64,000 nt of DNA from Prostheceraeus crozeri (GCA_907163375.1 CAJQUW010001436.1:69501-133500), one strand, 5' to 3'; counted from the first letter of the stretch, positions 47,283 to 59,341 are shown. The notes: generated from the sequence alone by a model not told the origin. A program made the numbers and translations.

Positions 47283-47651
47283 CGTCATTTGAAAATGAAC
47301 TTGACAATACGATACGTGCGCGTTTTTGCTTTTGCTGTATAAAATCTGCTGTGCGGAATGACTGCTTCATTTGTTCCTACACAGCATACTGTATGTCCAA
47401 CAATAGCTACGCACAGCAAATCGATAATAACTGTCGTATGTGCTGTTCATACTCTGACGCAAATGTTGTACGACACAAATGATGTCATTAGTCGTACAAC
47501 ATTGCCGAACTTGCCGTACGGCAAGTTCATCCAGCATGAATTTTGCTGTACAACATAAGTATGAATCCACCATTAACGCGTCACTGCTGTTTCATCGAAT
47601 CTTCATCTGAGACTGTTTCGTGCATTAAGTCTATCCATATCATCGCCAGAC

Positions 47652-48482
47652 ATGGCCACTTCAAGGACTTCCATATCTCTTGAGAAGAAGAAACAAATCA
47701 TTGATTTGATTACATCAAAACAGAAGAAGCAAAGCGACATCGTTCGTGAAATGGGATTATCGAAGTCAACTGTCGGTACCATTTGGACTGACAGAGAAAG
47801 GATAACTAAGTCATTATCATTCTCCAATGAAAGCAAGCGTTTGCGCACTTCAACGTTCGAAGATGTTGAGGAAGCATTGTTCATTTGGCTAAAGCAAGCT
47901 GGGATTCTCGGTGCTCCGGTTACAGGACCTCTTCTAAGGGAAAAAGCGATTAATTTAGCCCGGGAATGGGGACATGTCGACTTCGAATGTTCCAACGGTT
48001 GGATAGATCGCTTTAATAAGAGGAAAGACGTTTCATTCAGAATAATCAGTGGTGAAGCAAACAGTGTGCCTAAAGAAGTAGTTGAAGACTGGTTAAAGAG
48101 CACATTGCAGAACAAACTAAAAGGCTACGAGCCAAGGGACATATTTAATGCGGATGAAACTGGCCTTTTCTATCGAGTCCTGCCAAACAAGACCTTCACG
48201 TATAAAGGAGACATATGTCATGGTGGCAAGCACAGCAAAGAACGAGTTTCTCTTCTCATGGCAGCAAATATGGATGGATCCGAGAAATTACCGCTCCTTG
48301 CCATTGGCAAAGCCGCGAATCCTACATGCTTCAAAGGAATGAGGACATTACCAGTGTCATATAGAAGTAATAAAAAGGCCTGGATGACAGCTGAGATATT
48401 CAACGAATGGATCATGAAACTGGACACGTTTCAAATGTGCGCAAAAGTATATATAAAATGTTTTCATCTGTTCACATGCTAG
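47652..48482 (+). pseudogene. Tigger transposase (CENP-B-like), N-terminal and central part
   Basis: The frame opens with MATSRTSISLEKKKQIIDLI and a psq-type helix-turn-helix (KKQSDIVREMGLSKSTVGTI), then a CENP-B/Tc5 DNA-binding domain (EALFIWLKQAGILGAPVTGP to SNGWIDRFNKRKDVSFR), then the start of the DDE_1 nuclease (IFNADETGLFYRVLPNKTF, first catalytic D; KERVSLLMAANMDGSEKLPL). It stops after KLDTFQMCAK, near a possible donor GTATAT. The rest of the nuclease, with the LDNCPAH motif, is not seen. It is the gene of the outer element whose left end is at 5417. The preserved part has no internal break. Confidence 0.85.
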
Positions 48483-48785
48483 CTATTTCCAGAATGACTT
48501 TAATTAAAGCTAAGATTCATGGGATGACTTTGATTTCGAATTTCTCTTCACTGCATGACTTGATTTTTCTCTACGTTTAGTATGATGAACAGAGCAACTA
48601 TACCAATGATTTGAATCAATAAAATTTTCTGTTGCAATTTTTTCCATCTTATACTTAACTTTCCTGGACTATTACGTAAGTAATTTAATCATTATCGTAT
48701 TTTATCATTGCATCTTTTGAGGAGTGATGATCATCATCAACTGATGACGATTCGATTAATTTCATCTTGATGGTGTTTACCTGGT
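48483..48785. other. Sequence between the Tigger transposase and pogo element 2
   Basis: I searched this stretch for the missing C-terminal part of the Tigger transposase and for its right end and found neither. Confidence 0.4.
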
Positions 48786-48787
48786 TA

Positions 48788-51700
48788 GGGTAAGGTGGGG
48801 CAGGACGCCCCGCTTAACTTTCACGCTAAATTTGGACTTTATTATCACAAATTACAAAACGCGATTTTTGCTCAATTTGAGAATAAGAGACGTAGAGATT
48901 ATTCAGAACTGTATTGATTCGTCAAAACACTTGCACTGCAATTCTGCCATTTTTTTTTTTGTAAATTTCAAATCAAAAAGTGCCATGCACCCCATCCATG
49001 GGTCGAAACGTCCCCACCATGTAGGGTAAGACCTTTTATGTGGGGGGCTTTTACCCCCTACTATTTTCACATCGTATTCAATAATATCATAATGATTCAG
49101 ATGCTAAGGGCAATAGCAAAAACCGAATGAAAACATATTGGCTTAACATTATGGCAACCCAAAGGTCAACCCAGTAAGCTTAAGCCTATCTTATTAGGCC
49201 TACCTAGCAATACATATGTCTATACTGCTACCTAAACAATAATCGAAACCCAAATAAAATAACACAATATTTCCAATTCCAATATCAAACAGATCATTGA
49301 CAAATACAGACTCATAGGCGCGACAAATACTACACTACATAACAAACGCACAACGCACAACAACACACAAACAAGCAATTCACAAAGCCGACAAATACAT
49401 AATCTATTCGGATCTGGTCTGCACCCTCGACATCTGTGCACGCACACGACGCCCATACGCATGCATTTTGTGCATTGGATCCATTCTGACACATGAACCC
49501 CCCCCACCACTTCATTGAATGATTAAACTAAGTTTAACATAACTTGGTGCTGGTGCTTTTAGAAGGAGTTGCTGATTTTCACTCGGACCTTCCTTTTGCA
49601 CTCGCATTTTTTCATATGTTCGAGGCTGTTTTTTCGATGAGAAGAGGTCAATAGTTCGACTTTATTCGACTTTTCGTCTCTTTCTTTTTGTTGCTGTTGA
49701 AGAGTGCCTGTTGGAAAGGTGTAACGATCGAGGGCTACCAGGTAGCACCGTTTTTGTGGTTGTATCAACTGTCTGGGACGAGGACATCATTCGGCTGTGC
49801 TACCTGAAACCTTCGGGTTGACCAAGGGACATCATTCACTTTCATATCAACAATCATTCAGCAAGTGTTAATATATCTATCATCGGCCTCAGTATCCATC
49901 AATGATGGAGCGATCTCCCTCTTGAGAATTATCATTTCATTCTTGATAAAACAAAGGCACATTCTCGAATCCCAAATCATTTCATTTCTGGAGTTGTTTG
50001 ATTTATCTAGGCGAACCGAACCAGCTCTCCAACATCAAAACAGGCATCCGCTTCCTGGGTTTTGAACGCATGAAGTTATCTACAGCCGTATTGTCACTTG
50101 TCTATTGTATTGTTAAAAACGGTTCCTATTCTATCAAGAGGCTCTATCTTATGTGATGTATGTGGTTGGATGGTCACATGTGAATTGGTCAGCATGTAGC
50201 AGCAAGAGGGACAGCTTCGAGAGTCTTGTGGAAGAATCCATCCAATACAAGCAACCAACAATACAATCTCACTAGGCTGGTGTCCACTTCAGGAAATGTG
50301 GGTCCACAAACAAGGAAATTCTCCATCAGTCCATCCATATCGCATCCTCCTTCCTATCGAGCTGAGCCTGTCCCCTTCTTGAGTTGCTCAGCCATTCTCT
50401 TTCGAGGCCAAATGACAATGGCGAAAATCGTGACCTACTTTACTGCTGAAACAAATGAACAGTCATCAACAGTAGTGAACCTTCTGCGCCTTACGAAACA
50501 ATGAACACTAAACGTTACCCGACTTGGCCGGAATTTAATTTTACATGGACTTGTTTTAGTTCCTAGTTTCGAATTTGTCATGGTTTTTGAACTGTTGTTT
50601 GGTCCTGTTTGTTCCAAAATGTCTTTGTATATATATGATATTCATTTCTTTTTTTTTTGTTGTAAAGGATACAGCTCTATTGATGCTGGACGTGTTGCTT
50701 CCGTCGTGATATATATCAAGATGTCTTTTCCAAAAGCCTTCGTAGCCAATCTTTACCGCCGGCTTTTTTTGAAATGGATGGTTGATTTTCCTTCGGCAAG
50801 ACTTCAAACAAATTGGCACGGCGCACTTCTAAATTTCAGCAGTCCGAAGAGTCGATTCTCCATGATATGTATATGTTTCCCTCCTTCAATCTTCAACGTC
50901 AAGTGGCAAGAGCAGTCCACGTATCTGCCTTCAACAGTCCTTCCAGACGAGAGTCTCGTTTCGTCGTCTTCGTGTTTCTGTTCTGACGAGGACAAACCAT
51001 ACAATCGATACATTTGATCTGAACCATGATCAACTTCATAGCTTTGATATTGTTTTGTAGCGCCTCTGTCCTCTCTTCAGCCGTTTATCCTTTCGCTTGT
51101 ACGCCACCAGAGGCATCTGAAAGAAAAATCACTTAAGACGATTAAATATATTTTACAAACTTTCACAATCTTTACCCTATACGTAAGCTTATACATTAGC
51201 TTTGCTGTTTTTTTAATACGCGTAGCCTTTTTACATTATTTTAACTACATGTATAAAACAGTGTTTACAGTGTACACACAAACTCATCCTCATGCAGCCT
51301 ACAGCATACCCAAACTCATCCTATTATATATTGATATTGTAACTGGTATCACTAAATAGTAAGTCCTATCCTACTAAGTCAACTATATACCGCAGCCGCC
51401 ACCAGTTAATGGCAGTGAATTTGTGTTATATTAGTGGGATATGTTTATATTGATAATATCAATTGGGATTTGTGGATATTGATAATTAAAAATCTACTTA
51501 GGAGAGTCAGTATAAAGGCAGTCAGGAAATTAGCTTATAAAGGCACCAATTCAAAGCAACCACCTTGACGGCATGCGACACTCGTACCGCTGTGGTATGA
51601 GCCAACTATCTAAATATTATCGTGCAGGTATGTCTAACCATTTTAGATGTTAAACCTTTTTTAAAAAGTCACTGTATTAAAAGTTTACTGTAGTTGTTTC

Positions 51701-52288
51701 TCCTAAGAAGTACACTACAGAAAGTATGCACCCTAAAGCTTAGTGTATAAAATTATTTGTAAGAATGGTGTTTGGACAACGACTGATTCAGTACCGTATG
51801 TCAACTAATCAAAGTCAACTAATCAACTTAAGTATTAATAAGAAAAGTTGGGGTAAGACCCCCCTCGACGAAAAATGGGGCCCGCATAGGCCCACGTGGT
51901 AGGTAAGGCGCCCCAGGGCGTTTTACCCCATCCCAAAGTCATCTGATTTTTTCACGGATTTATTAAATAATCGTTTTCAAATCATATAAAATACAAATAC
52001 ATACAATTAATAATAACCACACGTATTCCAAATACATTTTTACCGTCTAAGTAATGGTGTCCCCCATCCCTGCTACACTAGAGGTCTCTCAGTCAAAATC
52101 AAAGGAAACGTATCATTATCATTTACGTAGAGAATTTAGATTGCACATTTCTCGACCCACCCTACAAACCAAATGAATTCAAAAGTTGATGATGAAACTG
52201 ACTTTTAAAAACGATGACTTGTCAGTTGACCGATTCAATGTCACACTTAAAAATTGAAGTGGGGCGGGCGTTTTGACCAAATTGACCC
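48788..52288 (-). mobile_element. Decayed pogo-type element with GGGTAAGGTGGGG ends
   Basis: The left end reads GGGTAAGGTGGGGCAGGACG and the right end, inverted, GGGTCAATTTGGTCAAAACG, both flanked by TA (48786-48787 and 52289-52290). G/C-rich subterminal copies of the end word lie at about 49020-49065 and 51850-51945. The ends have diverged, so the outer limits are less certain than for the other elements. The gene is on the minus strand. Confidence 0.6.
49559..51013 (-). pseudogene. pogo/Jerky-type transposase, heavily broken
   Basis: Reading leftward, pieces in different frames resemble the family in order: IGYEGFWKRHLDIYHDGSNT with SINRAVSF (end of the CENP-B-type DNA-binding region, about 50750-50650), then a segment like VIWPRKRMAEQL (about 50430-50390), then a stretch like LLVLDGFFHKTLEAV (about 50250-50200) in place of the usual LLLDGH-SH motif, and finally the tail SNKVELLTSSHRKNSLEHMK (about 49680-49620). 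Many frame changes separate them. The family assignment rests on this order of weak matches. Confidence 0.55.
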
Positions 52289-53034
52289 TATTACCTAAAA
52301 TATTAGAACACAATACAACAAAACAAAACCAAATATTTGCATGAGCAACTCAAACATCTTGTACCATAACCCATTAAGTCCCACCGCACCCTTCAAGGGT
52401 GCGGTGATATAAAAGTCTAGTACCAATAAAGAAAAAAATCATTTTGTTTGAATTTCCCACTAGTATATCATGAATACTTCATAGACAATTTCTGGGCATT
52501 TGAATATTTTTTTGTTTAGTTTCGTTTCATAATATCACGTTGAACACGGCACGTTTTGTCAGAATGGAGCGAAATTCCACGAAGAGGAATAAGTGAGTCA
52601 AAATGTCATTGTGTTAAAATTAAATTGAACATTTCCTTGCACATTGATGAGGGACAATGTCATCAATATATAAAAATTCATGGTAGCTCAAAGTCGAAAT
52701 AGATAACCGCTACAGGTACATTTGATGTCGTGCACCCTTGAGGGGTGCGGTGGGATCGGGTGGGTCCGTGTCCCGGTAGTAGAGTATATTCCACCCTACT
52801 TTGTTAGTGAATATAGGAAAATCGAGGGAAAGGTTATTTAAATCTATTAGACTATTGTATCACCCAAATTCGTAGCATTTTTGTTGTTAACCTGTAGAAA
52901 GAAAATGTTATATTATTTCTGAGATAGACATGTAAAGGTCAAGTTCATGATAAAATATAGAAGAGCTGGAAAACAAACAAACAAAATGAATGAAAGTAGA
53001 TTAATTGTCGCATTTGGAAAAGTTCAGTAGTGCG

Positions 53035-53104
53035 GGATTTGAACCCAGCACCCGACACGACAGAAGCAGCAGCTTTACCAACTGTGCTACCGTCTCACAA
53101 GCAA
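53035..53104 (-). other. tRNA-like sequence in the piggyBac 5' region
   Basis: On the minus strand an A-box-like GTAGCACAGTTGGTAAAGC is followed by a B-box GGGTTCAAATCCC. The acceptor and anticodon stems do not form, so it is a pseudo-tRNA or a tRNA-derived SINE piece. Confidence 0.35.
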
Positions 53105-53206
53105 ATGCTGCTGTTCAATAGCGTTATCTTTTGATTCTCAACAAATCTAAGTGCAGATTGGCAGTCTGTCATTGTCTAATAAGTGCTTGCTTTTCTTTGC
53201 AGGAAA

Positions 53207-54888
53207 CTCTCGGCTCACGAAGTAATGTTGATGTTGGAAGAGGAGGATATCCTTGACGCTGAAATTCATTTGACCCCTCCAGATGATCAAAATTCTGATG
53301 GCGATAGTGGCGACGAACATATCGATACCGAGCGAAACACTTTCGATAACCTAAGTTCGGCAATACTGAATTCGGAGGCTGGTTGCACATTGCATCGTCC
53401 GAATGTATGGAGAGGAGGATGAATCCGATGTACAACAGAAGCAACCGAAGAAAACATTCTACAAAAAGACTGAATGATCGAAAATGGGAAGAAAGATCTG
53501 TCCCGAAATGTCAACATTCACCGACCTTGATCGAGAAGCAGAGTGAGGTTATTCAAAGTGATCCCAGCTATTCAAGCTTTTCTTCGATGAGGAGGTGATA
53601 ATGCATATTGTTACACACTGCAAGACAAGACAAAGGAAACCATTCGTGGTCAATGGATGAAGATGACTGCTACATATTTCTTGCGATTCTCCTTCTTTCT
53701 GGTTACGTTCCACTTCCTCGAAGGCGCATGTTTTGGGAGAAAGATGCAGACTGTCAAAATGCAGCTGTTCATCAGCAGAAATAAGTTTCTACGACATATT
53801 CAGTTTTATTCATCTCTGTGATAACAGCAAAAATAATAAAAATGACCGGGCAGCAAAAATTAGAGAGTTCTATTCTTTGATCAATGAAAGATGCCAAAAA
53901 TTCATGCCTTTGCAAAGGAATATCTGTATCGATGAAACAATGCTTCCTTATTATCGAAGGCATCCATCAAAGCAATTTATTCGTGGAAAGCCGAATAGGT
54001 ATGGTTAGCTATGGACACTTGCAACTAGTAACGGTTACGTGATTCGTTTTGATCCTTACACAGGAGCCTCTTCTTCTAGTACTAATTTGGGTTGTTTTAA
54101 AAATTAATCGAAAGCCTGCCTGATTTACCGTTTCACCTTACATTTGATAATTTCTTCACAAGTCTCCCATTGATTGAAGAACTCAGTCGAAGAGGAATTG
54201 AAGCCTGTGGAACTATTCGTTCAAATCGAATTGAGAATTGTCCACTCATTGACCCCAAAAAAGCTGAAGAAAGATGGACGAGGCTCTCTGGACTTCCGGA
54301 AAGATGAGACAACCTGCCTATTGGTTTTAGAATGGCATGATAACAATATCGTCACTTTGGCTACGAATGCTGACACCATCGAGCCTGTATGTAAAGCACG
54401 TCGATGGTCCAGAGAAGAAAAGAAGTTTATCGATGTTCCCATGCCCAAAGCAATTCAAACATATAATGAAAGCATGGGCGGAGTAGATCGGTCTGATCAG
54501 AATATTTCTTACTACAGAATCAGTATGAGGTCCAAAAAAAAAAATGTGGTGGTGTCTTCAGTTCATGGCAGTTCAAAATTCGTGGATTTTATATAAAAAG
54601 GCCTCAACATATGAGCGCGAGCCGCTGGATCTTTTTCCGCCGGCAAATCGTAAAAAACCTTGTTGATGTCTCACAAGAGAAAGATCTTACCAAGGCCATT
54701 ATCCCGTCAACAGAGAAGTTTGAAAAGGGTTCCCGATGATGCAAGATACGACGGAAAAATCATTTCCAGTGTGACATGACTACTCAAAAGCGATGTGCTT
54801 TGTGCGGAAAAAACAATCGTAGGGGCTGTCAGAAGTGCAACATTGGACTTCACAACCACTGCTTCAATGTTTTCCATGGTGCTTTATA
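53207..54888 (+). pseudogene. piggyBac transposase, frame-broken
   Basis: The N-terminal frame (53207-53422) is acidic (MLMLEEEDILDAEIHLTPPD). Later frames give the DDD nuclease: ISRNKF and IHLCDNSKNNKNDRAAKIRE (53770-53880), NICIDETMLPYYRRHPSKQF (first D), FHLTFDNFFTSLPLIEELSR (second D, about 54130-54190), GIEACGTIRSNR, then ESMGGVDRSDQNISYYRISM (third D, about 54470-54530). The C-terminal cysteine-rich domain is present (CALCGKNNRRGCQKCNIGLH, about 54798-54857). Four or more frame changes separate these pieces, so it cannot be active. Order and spacing fit the family well. Confidence 0.88.
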
Positions 54889-55313
54889 GCTTTGACAAAA
54901 AATCTATGTGCATATGGCAGTGTTTTGCATTTAAATCATATATCTAATTTATATATTTTCTACTCATTTTTCGTTTTCCTCCATGAGTCACGACTGGTCT
55001 ATTACTTGTTTGAGTTTCTTACAACCAAGGCAACTTGATTTAAGCCTATACAAAACCGTAACTAGTAAAATAAACCGTTATGAGAGAAAGAAGTGGATTG
55101 GTCGAATCATTGAAAGTAGAACGTGAAAAAGTTGTTCACGTACCCACTCGATCCCACCGCACCCTCCAAGGGTGCAGTCTGAGATCATGACCTTTCGAAC
55201 TTTTTTGGATATATGCACTATAAAATTATCTTAGTTTGATCAACCTGAAGACATATAACCAGTTTTTAACCGAAAAAATTCGAATTAAATACACTTGGGT
55301 CTTAATGGGATAA

Positions 55314-55678
55314 TTTGGAATTGTATAACATTATTGCCAAGTATACATATCATTTTATATGCATGTTGTCATAAAAGCGCATGCTGATTTGCTTTTTATG
55401 AAGAGTCTATACTACGTTAACGAACATATAACATATGTATTTATGCGATTCTATCTTTTTACATTTCACATGAATCTTTGTTTAAATTTTCTCTTGTTTT
55501 AAGTACCTGCTAATTTCCAGTTTTCGTACTGTAACCGTTTTATGCGCATGTTGAGCGGTTTTATTGAATCAGTTTACGAGGTTTTACTGCATTATTTTAT
55601 CATGAACTTTTAATGCGCGCTGATTTTAAAGTTGAGAGTGAGAGTCGTTCAGTCTTTTTGTGATTCGAGTCTGATCGT
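55314..55678. other. AT-rich stretch upstream of the hAT gene, nothing recognised
   Basis: No terminal repeat or gene could be supported here. Confidence 0.4.
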
Positions 55679-57589
55679 ATGTTTATGCGACCAGGTATTC
55701 TTAAACGACCGACAATTGAGTTGACAAGCGAGTCTTCGTCTGTTACAGTGGATCCTGCGTCGGAGTCCCGCGAGAGCTTGGGAGGCGCTGAGGGAAGGCT
55801 GAGCCTTTCAGGCGACGAGAGTCACCTGTTGTCCGGCAACCCGACGTCCACACTGTCCGAGGCGAAAGCCGAGGAGTTCCTTGAAAACGTTGAGACCGTA
55901 GGGCGAAAGCCCCGAGCGGTGAGTTGGGCCGACGAGGCCGAGGAAGAGGAGCGAGAGCGGCAACAGGAGCAGAGCCAGTCCGAAAGGGTAAGTGCCTATC
56001 CTATACGATATAATGTCCTTGACCGCAGGCCAGTTACAGTACTTCACGCTTTACTCGACGCTTCATTCGCATATAGAAGTTTATCAGCTGTGAACTGCCA
56101 GTTATACATTGTTGAAAGATGTGAAGAACACCGGAAAGATGTGATAGAGGCTCTTGCAGGAAACCGAGCGCCACCCAAACTTTGTAGTGCTGAGATAATT
56201 CATGCTGAAGTAATGAATTTTCTGAAAACCGTGAACATCTCAGCCAAAAACGTACTTGCCATCGACCGCGACGGGCCGCATGTTATGACAGCCTTCATAA
56301 AACTGTTCACATCTTCTAATCCGGATGTTATAGACTTTGGTTCTTGCAAGCTACATACATTGCACAACTGCGTGGAAAAAGCTATGGGCAAACTGAAATT
56401 CAAAGTGCTTCAATTTGCACTCGACATGAAGTATTTCTTCAAAGGGCAAGCTCTCAGATCCGAAGAATTCGCTGCTCTGCGAGACGAGCTGGATTTACCG
56501 AACTTGAAACTAATTGATCATTGTGGGACGAGGTTTTTGACCTTACTTCATTTTGTGAATCGAGTTCTCACGCTCCCTGATGCGCTTCGAACCTATTTCG
56601 TCCACTATTTGCCCAAAAAGGATTGGCAGATTTGGTAAAGAATGATCGGTATGAGTGACTTCGCAGCGCATTTGCATCAAAGAAGACAGACAGACATCTA
56701 CCTCCTTTTTCTATCGGAAGCACTTCCCCTATTTCACGAAATGCAATTATTTTTACAGAGAGACGATCCCATTGGGCCGGAGTATGTGTATAGAATTTGT
56801 GGCATGATGGCTTCTCTAGGCGGACGATTTTTGCTGCCTTCTGTCTGTGAAGACATCGTCGTGTCGAAGATTTCAACATCAAGCACGGCCCCTGAAAATC
56901 ACTCATCAGACGTTGACATTGGCTGCCGAACCGAACGTTTATGTCTGAAAAATTTGCAGTCTGCCGAAATGACCCACTTCAAACTCGAAGCGAGGGCTTC
57001 TTATTTGGAGGCTTTCCAGGCAACCATGAGCAATCTCAAACTTGATCAAAAAGAACACATGCGTTTGTGGCGAAAGTTGACATTGCTGTGTCCACAAAAC
57101 CGCACGTTTCAGTCGGATAAGGACAAGACAACAAAATTGAAAAACTTGACGTTTCTTGCAGGTCTCATTCCCACAATAAAAGTTGATGACATGCAACCAT
57201 TAATCGAGGAATGGAAACAGCTGGCAATCAACAATGATATTCAGCCACTCAAAGAAGAACGGCTAGATGCTTATTGGAGCAAGATATTCGAAAAGCATAA
57301 ATGTCCGCTGATCAAAGTTCTTGTGCAGGCATTGCTTTGTATTCAGCCACACAATGCTGCTGAGGAAAGAGGATTTAGTGTAAATGCAGCTGTAGTCACA
57401 AAGGAGAGAAATCGTCTCCAACCCGAAACTCTGAACGGTATCCGACGAGTGCGATCTCACTTGAAAAATATCGATGGATTACAACATTTTTCAGTAACAC
57501 AGTCCCTCATCGACTTAGCTCGAAGCTCATCCTGGCGATACTTCCAATCATATGAGCACGATAGTGCTAGTGATGATGAAGAATCATGA
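55679..57589 (+). pseudogene. hAT-type transposase relic in two frames
   Basis: The first frame (55679-56638) opens with a GC-rich, Ser/Glu-rich segment (to about residue 104) that ends at a good donor (AAG|GTAAGTG, 55990); an acceptor GCAG at about 56030 would remove only some 40 bp, and the frame is also open without splicing. It continues with hAT nuclease features: NVLAIDRDGPHVMTAFIKLF and GSCKLHTLHNCVEKAMGKL. After a frame change near 56630 the second frame (56642-57589) continues to the dimerisation domain: CIQPHNAAEERGFSVNAAVV and ETLNGIRRVRSHLKN. The tail is acidic (SASDDEES). No BED zinc finger is visible at the start. Ends and 8-bp duplications of an element could not be located. 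With a single visible break it is comparatively young, or was kept for a time. Confidence 0.75.
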
Positions 57590-57724
57590 AAGTAAATTTT
57601 TAGACTATTTAAAGAATTGTTTTTGCCAAAGAAGAATTTTTTATCGGATTGTTTTTATGCACAGATTTCAGTGAGCTAGATTGTTTATTCTTGACGTGTT
57701 TTTATTTATAGTGATCATTTGTCT

Positions 57725-58135
57725 ATCAGTGATGTATTATTATATAGACTTGTTTTCTGGTAACGCAATCACAAATGCAACGTTTTATTCTTTATAGATT
57801 TGTTGATTCATAACCCAACCATAGGCGCACTGATGTACTTTTATGAAGATTTGTTTTTTCTGGTAGCGCAATCATAGGCGCACTGATGTATTTGTATATA
57901 GATTTGTTTTTCTGGTAGCGCAATCATAGGCCCACTGATGTATTTGTATATAGATTTGTTTTTCTGGTAGCGCAATCATAGGCCCACTGATGTATTTGTA
58001 TATAGATTTGTTTTTCTGGTAGCGCAATCATAGATACACTGCTGTATTCTTTATAGATCTGTTGATTCTTAACACAATCATAGGCGCACTAATGTATATC
58101 TTTATCGATTTGTTGATTCAATCATAGACGCGCTG
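57725..58135. repeat. Minisatellite of about 53-bp units
   Basis: Some seven degenerate copies of a unit like TTTCTGGTAGCGCAATCATA plus GGCGCACTGATGTATTT. The central two copies (about 57914-58018) are nearly identical; the outer ones are diverged and shortened. It lies just downstream of the hAT relic and has no coding function. Confidence 0.85.
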
Positions 58136-58494
58136 GTCAATTTTTATATACCTTTGTACTGCCGATATTTGTTAAAAGGATTTGTGAAATATTCTCAAGG
58201 CTTCTGAGATTTATTGATGTATTTGTTAATTGAATACATTGCGGGTTCATAAAAGCTGCGATTTTTCATTCAAAATCACCTGTCATTTATGAATGACGAG
58301 GAAAAGGGATACGCATGATATTGATGACAATCTTACGCATAATGATTATTTTCCATTCACAGTTATGTATAGAAGGCAATTAATGTTTATATTTACTCTG
58401 ATGATATAACATTAGAGCGTCCGGATTTTTTTCTGGACGAGTTTGGCAACCCTGACGATTGGAAAACATGGAAATTATAATGTGAGTTTTTTAA

Positions 58495-59341
58495 GGATCT
58501 GTTCACTGGTCAATTGCGTCATACTACAATTACATCTGCGTAATTTTTAAAATCAGACAACTACAATTTATGATATTCACTTTTCATACATGTAACGTGT
58601 AATTCGTGTATTCGCTACAGCTCGCAAATGTGGTAATCGGAAAAAACATTTCTGTCCATCTATACATGCCTATGCATCTATACATACCGGAATTATGTAA
58701 CAGAGTATGTAATTGAATGACTAGAATTTGTGTACAGTATGTTAAGAAATCTCTTAAATAATAAATTTTAGCGATAAATGTAAAAATACTTCGGAAGATA
58801 GGTACAATAGATGGACAGAAATGTTTTTTCCGATTTCTGCATTTGCAAACTATGTCGATAAAATATAGACGTAAAATATAAAAAACTTTTTCGAATGTTG
58901 GATTTGAACGTAAATGTAGTCTTTCAAACTCCAAAAGTCAGTATACTTAAATCTAAAAGATAAAACACCAAAGTTGTTGAAATCATGTCTTTTGTATCAA
59001 TCCACATGTCAGGTTGATCCTGATGCCCAATAGGCAAAAAGACGATTTCACCAACGAATAAATGAATACATAAAAGGTAACACGGCAGTAAGCACTCACT
59101 TAAGTAGATGTACTGCATGTAGCAATAGAATACACAACTGCTTTGAAGTTGAATATCAAGGTAGAATATAGGATATAGCGGAAAATCAGTGTTTCTAAAA
59201 ATCTTTTACTAAAATTACAGTAGAATACACGAATTACACGTTACATGTATGAGAAGTGAATATCATAAATTGCTATTGTTTGATTATTAAAATTATATGC
59301 ATACAATTGTAGTATGACGCAATTGAACAGTGAACAGACCC
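58495..59341. mobile_element. TTAA-flanked MITE with nested inverted repeats
   Basis: The ends read GGATCTGTTCACTGGTCAAT and, inverted, GGGTCTGTTCACTGTTCAAT, with arms of about 120 bp. TTAA flanks both sides (58491-58494, 59342-59345). Inside is a second inverted pair around TCGGAAAAAACATTTCTGTC (58637-58664 and 58806-58834). There is no coding capacity. TTAA duplications are typical of piggyBac and Kolobok relatives. Confidence 0.85.

Larger units (their letters stand above)
27814..47572 (+). mobile_element. PIF-Harbinger transposon, expanded by nested insertions
   Basis: The ends are GGTGGATTCATACTT and its inverse, flanked by the 3-bp duplication TTA (27811-27813 and 47573-47575), as is usual for this superfamily. 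It carries both expected genes: a HARBI1-type transposase on the plus strand and a MADF/Myb-like protein on the minus strand. Removing the CACTA-like element (29244-43435), a TA-flanked MITE (43678-43991) and the Penelope-like insertion (44820-46495) leaves about 3.6 kb, a normal Harbinger size. It lies in the 5' leader of the Tigger element. Confidence 0.9.
5417..48482 (+). mobile_element. Tigger (pogo-type) transposon, the outer host of the nested stack
   Basis: The left end starts after a TA with CAGTAGAACCCACTTATAAC, followed by repeated 'TATAACG(A/G)ACTC' words typical of Tigger subterminal sequence. The same type of sequence resumes at 27535-27810 after element A and leads, after the Harbinger element, into the transposase at 47652. 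Subtracting A (5500-27534) and Harbinger (27814-47572) with their duplications leaves about 1.26 kb, which fits a Tigger 5' end, leader and first part of the transposase. I did not find the right terminal repeat, so the 3' end is lost or lies beyond other insertions. That the three pieces form one element is an inference from order, orientation and flanking duplications. Confidence 0.65.
52370..55309 (+). mobile_element. piggyBac transposon with ATAA flanks
   Basis: The ends read CCCATTAAGTCCCA and, inverted, CCCATTAAGACCCA. Both are flanked by ATAA (52366-52369 and 55310-55313) instead of the usual TTAA. Subterminal palindromes of CACCGCACCCT and its complement lie at 52382-52406, about 52731-52757 and 55155-55178. 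The gene is on the plus strand in several frames. Confidence 0.85.

Noticed and set aside
49232-49510. Cysteine-rich minus-strand open frame
   Set aside because: It is a low-complexity stretch rich in ACACA and CGCAC words inside the decayed pogo element, without splice or domain support.
53035-53104. Functional tRNA gene
   Set aside because: A and B boxes are present but the acceptor and anticodon stems do not pair.
58584-58934. 116-residue minus-strand open frame
   Set aside because: It lies within the palindromic MITE and has no recognisable domain.
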